From Viola odorata (taxonomy: Eukaryota > Streptophyta > Magnoliopsida > Malpighiales > Violaceae), in the NCBI GenBank assembly GCA_963691705.1, contig OY829539.1, positions 41,611,656-41,675,655 of the forward strand: a stretch of 64,000 nucleotides of DNA. The letters are read 5' to 3'. The notes beneath the pieces were generated by a model, which was not told the DNA's origin, did not search any database, and saw only the letters and a program-made list of their open reading frames with translations. How positions within the stretch are numbered: position 1 is the first letter of the stretch; each line of letters opens with the position of its first letter. The translations under genes were made by a program, and so were the position numbers. Shown here in pieces: positions 12,346 to 22,100 of the stretch.

Positions 12346-12349
12346 ACTA

Positions 12350-13198
12350 ATAACAAATAAATTGTTGATAGTAAGTAAGAGGTTCGATCCACAAGGAGCT
12401 ATGGTATGACTTTTGTGAGAGCTTGTAATAATTAAAATAACACTTAGGTGAAATTGGGGGTTTTGTCTTAAAACTAAAACAAGAAAGTAAATAAAATAGA
12501 TAACTATCTTGGCCAAGAATGATGCTCTTGCTCAAGAGGGCAGATTAATGAAATAGAGATCAAATATAAGAGGAATTCCTAGTAGAGGCTGACAGCTATG
12601 AGACATGCTTAAAATGCCTCTACTAAGAAGTATGTACTTAGCTACTCATACTCATAATTGAAAGCAAAATGAACAATGTATTCAAATAATAAAAATCCTT
12701 CGTTGCCGAAGGAGTAGAGTTGATATGATCCTTGGTTGCCCGAGGCTCGTAGCACGTGAATTCGATCTAGTTCAAAGCTTGGATTTTCAACAATGCGGAA
12801 TAGATAACTCTCTTGAACGTTTGACCCTGCTAATAACCTGTACTAGCCAACCCAAATCAAGCAAGAGAGGTTCTTGACTCGAAACCCTAACCCTGCGCCC
12901 AACTTGTGAATGCCAACCTAGGTAGAACGACTCAATGGAATGGACTTTCGATTTTACTTGCCAATCTATTCGAGAGTCCAGTATCAAATAGGAACAAGGT
13001 TCAAGGTTGAACAATTGAGAGAAACTTTTCTAATTTAATTATGTCAAAATTCGTAGTATCTTATTATGAGCTCAATCAGCTCTATAAATAGGCAAACGCC
13101 AATACAAGTTTAAGTATAACTATAACTTCTAATACTAGTAGGAATAAAAGTTCTACTTAAGTTACAAGTCTAAGAACTAAATAATAATTACATAAATG
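12350..13198 (-). repeat. Athila 3' LTR, distal part (interrupted by element A)
   Basis: This is the continuation of the LTR at 59450-60800, separated from it by element A. AGTAAGTAAGAGGTTCGATCCACAAGG (12371-12397) aligns with CGATAAGAGGTTCGTCCACAG in the solo LTR (17729-17750), and 12636-12660 holds the inverse of GAGCATGAGTAGCTAA. The last five bases before A (ATTAA, 13199-13203) are repeated after A (59445-59449). The distal LTR terminus near 12350 is not sharp because it abuts the LINE remnant. Confidence 0.65.
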
Positions 13199-13203
13199 AT
13201 TAA

Positions 13204-13685
13204 TGATAAGATTCGGACTTCTGGAGAGGGGTAGGTGAGGAAAATGGCCGTTCGGAATCTCTGTTCTTGGTGTCCGGTGTACCTGCAAAGCGCCGCAGGG
13301 GGTCTTCGGCGTAGACACTCTGATGCTTAAGTTAGTATGGCTATTCAAGATGGCAGGGGTTCGACTGAAAATCTTAGGCTTACCTTTTCACCTTGAGTGG
13401 TGAGATATTTATAGGCAAAATGTGAGTGTTGTGTTATCTCTAGGGGGTGGGCGTTATCTAGGGAAGATAACGCCCAAGTTCCTCATGTGATGTCATGTCC
13501 TACTTGGGATGGGATAACGCCGTTAGTGTGCCCCCCCCCCCCGCTGATGTCGATCATCCCAGGGTTCCGTGTGAGGTGAGAGGCGGTAGCCACAGAGGCG
13601 GGCGCCCGGTGGGAGCTACAGTGTTCCTGCCTTAACGCTGGGTACAAGGACGAAAATGCCCCTAGAATTACTTCTATAGTTATCA
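13204..13685 (-). repeat. Element A 3' LTR (482 bp)
   Basis: Bounded by TGATAAG/TTATCA on the plus strand. On the minus strand it holds GCCTATAAATATC (13406-13418) as LTR TATA box, AAAAGGTAAG about 30 bp downstream, the hairpin GGGCGTTATC-loop-GATAACGCCC (13449-13475) and a 12-C run (13531-13542). It differs from its partner by about 30 substitutions, a short deletion near the CTATTCAAGATGG stretch, and a different sequence beside the C-run. Confidence 0.92.
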
Positions 13686-13894
13686 CAAGCCCAACCAAAA
13701 ATGAGCCCGAGTGTTTACCAAGGGCTATCACTTCATTTTCGTCCTTGTCTGCTCTGTGGTCTTCAAGGTAATAGGGTGGTGCGATTACCGAGAGATATGT
13801 CTTTCCAAACCGTCATTCCTTTATGCCTATAAATTGGATCTTCCACTGCACTAATTCTTCCCATTTTTTTTGCATTTCTCCTGACATTTTCACC

Positions 13895-14266
13895 ATGGAT
13901 GAATTGACTAGAAATTTCCTGATCTCCAAGGCTCATACTCTGAAGAATCTCACTGAAGCCGACATTGGCTTTCTAGAGACCATGCTGATTAAAACTTCTA
14001 AGGATATTCTGGAACTTCAGGGGATGATGACTCCTCTGCTGTCCAGGCAAAGTGCGGCTTCCATGGAGGATTTTACTATGCTGCAGCACAAGAAGGATCT
14101 GCTGGGGTGCTGCTTGAAGGGCATGAGGGTTTCTTCCTCCGAACTGACTTCTATTGCGGATGCTCTAAGAGAGATTCCTTCGGTGCCAGGGGATGATGAC
14201 GCCGGGTCCAATGAGGGTTTATTTTTTATTTTGGGTGTATGCTTAAGCCGTTTAGGCCATAAATAA
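13895..14266 (+). pseudogene. Element A antisense gene IV (decayed)
   Basis: The frame starts MDELTRNFLISKAHTLKNL and matches gene IV of C (27511-27888) and of B (47044-46665). Compared with B it lacks about 20 residues after ASMEDF (the segment containing ESVSKL). It has also lost the normal stop after AGSN and runs on for about 20 extra residues. A TATA-like CCTATAAATT (13827-13836) lies about 60 bp upstream and AATAAATAAA (14262-14271) follows the coding end. It may still be translated, but probably not as the normal protein. Function unknown. Confidence 0.75.
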
Positions 14267-14332
14267 ATAAAATGACCTTGCTTGTTCCCTTCTGCTTTCT
14301 GCTGTGCGTGCATTGTCATATCAGTCGAGGCT

Positions 14333-14359
14333 AACCTTAGCCCAACTGAAAATGAGCCC
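14333..14359 (-). other. Internal copy of the PPT-adjacent motif (element A)
   Basis: AGCCCAACTGAAAATGAGCCCG (14338-14359) repeats the sequence that borders the 3' LTR (13686-13712). It lies between genes IV and III. The same internal copy occurs in C (28048-28066) and B (46482-46503). Confidence 0.6.
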
Positions 14360-14692
14360 GTCGTTGGTTAGACTTCCATAGCATTTGCTTTCTTTATTCA
14401 CCAAATGACGATAAATGACCGTTTCCTGTCTTAATTTCACGCCACCTTTCCCATAGTAACTAATTGGGTGATTTTTCTGGCGCCTCTCGATTAATGTGAA
14501 TTTTCAACAGGCGTGATCACTGGATCAGATTCTGTAATTATGATCATCCTTCTCGAAGCGTATTAATTACTTTTAGAGGGCGTGCAAAAAGGCAGGATTG
14601 CCTCTTTGCCACATCTATTTAATGGGATTTTTCTTTCCTTTTCCTATTCATCTTCTTCTTTTTATTCCTTTGCGGAGATTATTTGCGATTCC

Positions 14693-15158
14693 ATGGCTGA
14701 CTCAAGCTCCATGGACGTTGTAGAACGTGATTCTCCATGAACTCCTCCTACTTCTCTAGATTCCGATGATCCTTCTCCGTCGCGCCTCAAAAGGCGGTTT
14801 TCTTGACGCAAGAGTCGTAAGAGGTCAAGAAGGAAAACCTCTGAAACACTCGATACTGGCCGTGACTCCTATACCCCTACTATGCGGAGAGGTGATGAGC
14901 TGTTTCCACATGTCAACCATTTTATGTCCGGGGGAGGAGTCCCTGTTCGCGACGTTGGTTCTAAGATTACGGCTTCTGCCATTAAGGGGGACTCATGCAT
15001 GACTCCTATGAAGGGGGAAAAGGCCTTCAGAAGACCCTCAGTCAGAGCAAGGCAAAAGGAAGAAACCCAAGGAACCTTTTCCTTTGCTTGACGAGGAACT
15101 GCCGTCCTCGGATGGAGATGATTTCTATTGGCCTTCTTATTGGCTTGACGAGGATTGA
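14693..15158 (+). pseudogene. Element A antisense gene III (decayed)
   Basis: Starts MADSSSMDVVERDSP, continues through a Pro/Ser-rich stretch, an Arg/Lys-rich stretch (KSRKRSRRK), RRGDELFPH, and ends ELPSSDGDDFYWPSY...LDED, as in gene III of B. It carries a stop after ERDSP, another at RRFS-stop-RKSRKR, and a frameshift near 15060. A TATA-like CTATTTAATG (14614-14623) sits about 75 bp upstream, at the same place as in C and B. No known domain; function unknown. Confidence 0.72.
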
Positions 15159-15640
15159 CATGCGCGTCAAGTGCTTTGTAGATGCCGTACGACTTTTTTA
15201 TGAATGAAGTGACATTTCCCATTTTCTCTATCTTGTTCTAGCGTTATCCTTGCGATCGCTGGGTAATTAATGCTGAACGATTAATTATTACTTCGTACAA
15301 CCGTCTTTTTAACTGTTTTCCTCTAGAATCGCGGGCGCCTGGCTTTAAATTTTCTTTTAATGCCTTTCCACGTGTCATCTTCCATCTTACGCGTGTCTCA
15401 TTCTGATAGGCCGTTTGGTCATCTTCGTAAGATTTGACCTTTAAAAGGAAACAACTTCTTTCTTCTCAACCTTTTACTCGTATTTTGAATTTTTCCTCCT
15501 ATTCTCTGCTCTTCTCCTTCTCTTCGAAGAAAGTTTTCTCAACAGTTTGTCGGCTCAAGCAATCTGTCTATTCTGCCATTCTCCTTTCTAAGGTACCCTG
15601 TTCCACCTTCTTCTAGTTTTTCATTTATTACCTCTTCACT

Positions 15641-17126
15641 ATGCGTCGTACGAGATCTCAGACAGCCCCTCGGGAGCCTATAGAGTCTGAGATCGAGAAT
15701 ACTGCAACTATTTTTACTTGTGAGACCGTTCTGCGGCTCGAGTTAGAGAGTCATGGTATCTCTTTCCCCAACAGTTATACCGCTATGCTTCCAGAGAGGC
15801 ATATGAGACTTCACGACGTCCTGTGGGGAACCCATAGGATGTTGTATTTTAAGATGTTTCTTTATGGTTTTCGCCTTCCTATTCATGCTTTGATAGAGAA
15901 TATACTATGCCAATGTAAGATTAACCCGACGCAAATAACACCCTCATCATGGTGTGGTATCTATGCTTTCATCTGCGCCTGCGAAATGAAGAATATCCTT
16001 GCCCCCTCTGTTGATTGTTTTTGTAAATTCTTCAACCTCACTTGTCGCAATGGTCTAGTAAGTGTTACTCCAAGATGGAATGACGCATACGCCCAGTCTT
16101 TTTGGCAAAAGTTTTGAGAGTTTGAAGAAACCGTTGATGACTGGAATGGTTTCTTTATTGTTGAGTTGCCTTCCCACTTGTGGCGTAGGGACTTTAACCG
16201 GGGCATCACCGATACTGACTGGGTGAAGCCGGTCGTCTTGTCTAGGAAGGAGTTGGCTCAAGCTAACGCCTTGTTAGAGATGGAGACGCCTTTTTAGATC
16301 CGAAACTTTGCTTTGTACAAGCCTCTATCCGAGTGCGTCGTAGATGAATCTTTAAATTCTAGTGTTATCATCTTTCTTTCTTATTTACTGATGTGACTTT
16401 TTGTAGGATCCGTTATCGATCAACCGCCCGTAGTGGATGACGCTCGTTCAAGAGCCGTGCTACCTCCATCAGCGTCTTCCTCCGTGCCTTCCAGGGCTCA
16501 ACTTGACCGTAGCGTCCCACTAAAGAAAAGAAGGACTTCGGGGGTGACCCTTTAAAGGGGTACGACACTTTCACTCGCGCTTCTCATTTTGTGGAAAATT
16601 GGTTACCCGTTCGGGATATAATGCCTGGCTCAGGCCCGACAATGGTCGAGACAAAAAATTTTTTTCATACGAGGGTGAGGACATGGACACGGAGCCTTGC
16701 CTTCGATAGGTTTCTAAGGCTCAGGGAAGAAAAAGAGAGTCAGGTAAGTAAGGCTACTGCGTGTCCTCCTTTAGCGCCAATGACAGGCCCTGTTCTCCCC
16801 GATATTGCCACTTCTTCTGGTAACACTGAAGGTGTTCCCTCGGTGGGAGCTGGAGTTTCACCAACAATGCCTTCTTTCTCAACTGTTGAAGTTTTCGCGT
16901 CGTCAACTGAAGCTCCTCCGATAACGAGATCTTCTCCTATTTTGAATGATTCTTTGGCCAACTTCCGCAAGATGCATTATTTTATCAAGGCTCATGGCGG
17001 CAAGTTTCAAGATTCATCTGACACAAAGGGTCAGCTCGACCGTGCGTTGGCCATAGTAAGAAAGTTAACGCGGCTCTAGAATCAGACTCAAGCAGAATTG
17101 AACGATTGTCGCGCCAACTTCGCGAG
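15641..17126 (+). pseudogene. Element A antisense gene II, 5' part (split by element B)
   Basis: Exon 1 starts MRRTRSQTAPREP and carries the Transposase_28-like region (YFKMFLYGFRLP, SSWCGIYAF, VTPRWNDAY). A stop replaces the residue after WQKF, and another stop lies after METPF. The intron is near 16350-16406 (acceptor TTTTTGTAG). Exon 2 includes ENWLPVRDIMPGSG and an Asp-Thr-Lys-Gly region, with stops and an internal deletion relative to C. Element B interrupts it at 17126, within the word for CRANFAR. The gene resumes at 47771. Non-functional. Confidence 0.82.
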
Positions 17127-17600
17127 TGATAACTATAGACGTGACTTCAGGGGCATTTTCATCCATAGACCCAGCGTTAAGGACAGAACACTGTAGCTCA
17201 TATCAAGCGTGCACCATCGAGGTTATCGCTCCCCACACAACGAGGAACTCTAGGATGGTCGACATCAGCGGGGGGGGGGGGGTTCTCACGCGTTATCCCA
17301 TCCCAAACAAGCCATGACGTCACTTGAGGGACGCAGGCGTTATCTTCCCTAGATAACGCCCACCCTCTAGAGATAACACTCACACTTTGCCTATAAATAC
17401 CCCACCATTCAAGACAAAAGGTAAGCCTACGATCGCTAGTCGAGCCCCTGTCATTTGGACCAGCCATACTAACTTAAGCATCGGAGTGTCTACGTCGGAA
17501 ACCCCCTCCGGCACTTTGCAGGTACACCGGATGGCAGGCACGGTGATTCTGAGCTGCCATCTTCCTCACCTACCCCTCTCCAGAACCCCGAATCTTATCA
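17127..17600 (+). repeat. Element B 5' LTR (474 bp)
   Basis: TGATAACTATAG...CTTATCA. It contains a 13-G run (17270-17282), the hairpin GGCGTTATC-loop-GATAACGCC (17336-17360), the TATA box CCTATAAATACC (17389-17400) and, about 25 bp on, CAAAAGGTAAG. Compared with the 3' LTR (47254-47765) I count roughly 34 substitutions plus an about 25-bp indel next to the G-run. Confidence 0.92.
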
Positions 17601-17603
17601 AAT

Positions 17604-17621
17604 TGGTTCTTTCATTGAGAG
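17604..17621 (+). other. Element B primer binding site
   Basis: TGGTTCTTTCATTGAGAG starts four bases after the 5' LTR. It differs by one base from TGGTGCTTTCATTGAGAG, the form in A (58947-58930, minus) and C (41568-41551, minus). A tRNA 3' end ending GCACCA would pair with the intact form; I cannot say which tRNA. Confidence 0.75.
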
Positions 17622-17631
17622 CTTTGGTTTG

Positions 17632-19097
17632 TGATTGCGTGTCGAGGGCATCAAATTTAGTTGTAAAAAGATATAGAAAATGGGGTAGGAATACAACTTA
17701 TCACTCGTCCACAAGGGACTCGTAGATTGCGATAAGAGGTTCGTCCACAGAGATCTTGGTGGTGTATTGTAGTCTTGACTCGACTTCCTCGTCACTGGAG
17801 TTGAGGGTATTTCTGTTCCTACTATTAAGATAAACAAAGCGTAAAAGAGGACAAGCAAAAATAAATTAAAGGAAACAATCTTAGGCAGGAGTGAGTCTTA
17901 GCTAAGATTGTTGGCTGAGATTGGTTGGGACTTTCGTGAGGTAAATTCCTGGCAAGGGCGAATTTGTGAGCACTTTACTTGTTTAATTGATCATTGACTT
18001 TAGATTTTCTCCTTCCCCTTTTGTAACTCTGCTATAGATTGGGAGGAACCCCTTTCCAATCCTACTTTCCTCCTATTCAAATCACTTGGAGGGTACCCCC
18101 TTTCCTAGTGATCCTGGCCAGTGGACACCTTGCTGGCTAAAGGGTTTATCCAATTGGCTGCTGGCTTGAGGCACATGCATTTTCTCAATGGCATAGGGAA
18201 AGACAGAGTCTAGGCCAAGCTACTCCCAACTCGGAGCCCTAGGTTGTCAATCTGGTTAGGCCTATATCGATTCAAGTTCACTAACCCCCGCGAGGTTAGC
18301 TACCTACTTTGTCACTTCGGTTTCGCTCGTCCCTTTAGTGACTAGCTGCAAATCCGTCGTCTTGCCTAAGATCGATCAAGTCTTAGCCTAGACGGGAACT
18401 GGTTTGTTAAAAACAGAACTTGAATTGAATACAAACGAGAGGATGATTAAGAACGATTCAGTCTCACGAATCACAAGTATGCTCACTCAACCCTTACCAA
18501 GAACTAGGTGTTTTAGCTACTAAACATATTAATCAAGGAAGTAAAAGAATAATTGGAGAACATGAAATAGAATTAAATGCAATATTCCAAAGGAATTATC
18601 ACAGCAATTGTTTACAAAACCGGAAGAAAGGAAGATGGAAGATCCCGTAATTGACAGCCTTCCCTAACCTTTTAACAAGGTTAGAGTCCCCACCAATCAC
18701 GTTCCTTTCCAAACTCCTCACTTCAAATTAACTAAAAGATAGGGATAAAAAATCCCAATTGTTTAAATTCAAAATGCAAAATAAATAACAAGATAATGAC
18801 TAATTATTTTTGTTCAAATAAATACATCCGAGATTTCTTCAAACGGATGCAATAGCCAGCTGGCTTCCTGATCTGATTCGCCTTCCTAGAGTCCATGGTC
18901 AGCACACCTCTATCCTACAATCTTAGCTAAGACATGCGGCTAAGATTGCCATTCTGTCGCTCCAGCACCAGATTCTTCCAGAACTAGTCTTGCCCAAGAT
19001 TCCTCCAAAAGAAGCCAAATTGATGTAAAAAGGATTGTTTCTGCCACGAACAAGGAGTTTTGAAGTGGTATAAACATATGAAATAAAGTGTCAATCA
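17632..19097 (-). mobile_element. Athila-type solo LTR (1466 bp) inside element B
   Basis: The segment has perfect inverted termini TGATTG...CAATCA and a perfect target duplication GTTTG (17627-17631 and 19098-19102). Removing it with one GTTTG joins CTTTG-GTTTG to ATTAAGTGAGC, restoring the leader seen in A (58910-58925, minus). No internal region is present, so this is a solo LTR produced by LTR-LTR recombination. Alignment with 1858-3190 shows it is minus oriented: its true start is at 19097, and the true end carries GCCCTCGACACGCAATCA. It lies between B's PBS and gag. Confidence 0.9.
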
Positions 19098-19157
19098 GTT
19101 TGATTAAGTGAGCATCCTTAATAGCCAAGCTCTGTCTTTTCTGGAAACTAGAGGATC

Positions 19158-22100
19158 ATGGCTTCTGATTCAGAATCTACACCTCCTCAATCCCTTGGTA
19201 TTATTTTTGCTCCTCATAGAGAACTTTTTCCTTCTACTTTTGTTGATGTTTTTGCCACAGTATATGGGACTTCTTCTGGGCAAACGGATTTTCTTTTCGG
19301 ACCCACAACGGGAACGTCATTCCCCTAGACGAGTATTTCACCTTCCTAAATGGCAGGATCTAGCTATTCCACTCCCCCTCCAATGGGATCTGTAATTGAT
19401 AGCAAGAACAACCTTTGGGCGAACTCTTTATTAGCTCTGCGTGCCCAAGTGGATCAGTTGACTGCATTAGTCGTAGGACCGACTCCCAATACCTCAGGAT
19501 CCACTGTTTCTCCTCATTTGATATTCACTTTCACCCCGTCCATTGTTACTGATCGACCGTTATCACCTCGGCAATATGGGAGCACTCCGCTGACCTTGCC
19601 CGTGACGACGACCCCTGTCAACTTTATGCAACTCGCACATGGGCGAGTAGAACCCTCCGTGCAACACATGCAAGAAATCACCGTTTCCCAAGAGGAATGA
19701 TGGCATAACGAGTACAGAGATCGTTGGGATTGTAGGCGAGAGGAAATGGTCAGGGATGTATCCCCCAGACACAGCGAAAGATCTATTAGCAGAAGATATC
19801 GAACCCGTTCACCAAAGAGTCGTAGTCGATCCCCTAGGCGACATCATGCACCTGATCCTAGGGACTAGAGGCATCGTAGGGAAATTTCTCCTCTCCGTCG
19901 TCCTCGCGAAATCCTTGATGATACCGCAGGTCATCCGTTCAACTATCGCATAAGGCATCACAAAGTCAATCGGTACGTGAAACTCCCCTCGGAGTCCTAT
20001 GACGACACCAAGGATCCCATCTCTCACCTTAACAAGGTGAAAGACTTCGTACAGTTCCAAACTCACAGCGATGCGGCCTTGTGCCAGATATTTGTCATGA
20101 CACTATTAGGAGTCGCACGTCTTTGGTTTGAAGGATTCCCGACCGGATCCATGGATAGTTTTTCGCAGCTGGAAGCCAAGTTTCGAAGCCAGTTTAGCAC
20201 GACTGTTCCCATTAGGAAGTCTGTGGCAACCTTGTTTGATATACACCGAGGGCCTCAGGAATCTCTGAAAGAGTTCCTTGGACATTTCAATTTGGAGATG
20301 TCGTTAACACCAGGTGTCACTATTGATTTTGCTATGGAAACCTTAAAACGAAACTGTTGTTATGAAAAATTATGGGACACATTAATAGTGGACCCTCCAG
20401 CGACTTTGGACGCGTTGAGGTTGAAGGCTCATAATTACGCAAGGATGGAGGAAGAGGAAAACAGGGATAACATTCGAAATGTGCCACAAAACGCACCCGA
20501 CACCCCATGCATTCGGCGCACTTACTGGCACGACCCTTGACACCCGCGCCATTGAAGATTACGCCCAGCGAAAAGATCACATCCCAAGAGCCTCGAACCG
20601 ACAAAGAGGCAACTCTTCAAGGGGAAGATCCGACAACCTCCCTGCTCAACGACAGGCAGACCCACCCAAGGGCCGAGTTTATGACCCTGAGCTCCTTTCC
20701 CTCATGCTTCCGAGAGTAGAAATTTTAGCAATCGTTCAACAACGAAATCTGCCTATCGGTTATCCAGCCCCTGTGAAACCCGGGGTAATAATGGGAGGGA
20801 GAGATAACGCTTTTTGTAAGTTCCATAAAGTGAAGGGACACTCCACTGACATGTGTAGGGAATTAAAGTTGGTGATAGAGCATTTAGTGGAAGAAGGATA
20901 TCTCGGAGAATTCGCCACTAAGGTGAGAGAAGAAGCCAGGAATAACCTGACAAATAGGGCCCTAGACAACAGACAAACGCCCCCTCACACCCCAGGAGAT
21001 GACGTCACCTCTAGTGGGAGAGTCAAGGAAGCGTTAGCAATTCATGATGAGGAGATTCTCATCATTAACATCATAGCTGGGGGCACACCGTATTTGGATG
21101 AGTCTGTGCCGTTAACGCCCACTACAGGGGACAAGCGGAAAAGAGAAGGTGCGTTAATAAAAAATGAAGCAATACGTGTGTTAGATCGAATGGTTTTATC
21201 CTTCTCTAAGGAAGACGAGAAGGGCGTCATTTTTCCACATAACGATGCGTTAGTAGTCACACCCATCATTGGCAATCATGGAGTCAGAAGAACGCTCATC
21301 GATAACGGAAGTGAGGTAAATTTATTTTCATTGGAGGCTTATAACCTCATGAAGCGTCCCGCTAGTGAGCTGACACCTTACAAAAAGCTGATAATTGGGG
21401 TGGATGGAGTTCCTATCCCAGTGACTGGAGTCACCTTACTGCCTGTGTACTTTAGAGAAGACACGTCCAAAAGATCGGAGGAATTATTGTTCTTAATAGT
21501 GGATCTTACCTTGCCCTATAATGCCATACTTGGACGTCCGTTTCTCAATCATTTTGGTGCAGCGATATCCCGAAAGCACTTGAGGTTAAAGTATCCCTTG
21601 CGGGATGGAGTGGTCATAGTTAAAGGTGACCAAAAGCTGGCGGCCGAGTGTTACCTGCTTATGATGCAGAAGAGTTGTGATAGGTATGTGTGCGTGACGA
21701 CGGATCCCTTCGAGCAACAAGATGAAAAATGTACCCAGCCAGTGGATAAGATGGTTCCAGTCCCTGTTAGTGGGATCAGTGAGGTAAATTTTCTGGTCAG
21801 CGAAAAACTGAGCTAGGAAGAGAATGTGCAATTAGCTCGATTACTAAACAAATGCAAAGGAGAATTTGCCTGGAAGCCCGCCGATATGCCCGGTATCTCA
21901 CATGAGGTAGCGGAGCATCGACTTAACGTTGATTCCAGTGTCAAACCGATCCAGCAAAAGCGGCGAGCATTTTCTATAGAAAAAGCAACAACCATCGACA
22001 AGGAGGTGTCAAAACTCCTAGACGCGGGTTTCATCCGAGAAGTCGAATATCCAACTTGGCTAGCTAACCCTGTCCTTGTTCCAAAGCCTAACAGAGAGTG

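Noticed and set aside
17198..17467. Open frames inside the LTRs (17198-17467, 26221-26532, 41570-41881 and their reverse frames)
   Set aside because: They cross LTR ends, G-runs and the TATA region, and are not conserved among A, B and C LTRs.
13204..17600. Pairing LTR 13204-13685 with 17127-17600 as one small element
   Set aside because: They are in opposite orientation, of different subfamilies, and have different target duplications (ATTAA and GCGAG). Each pairs with a distant partner instead.
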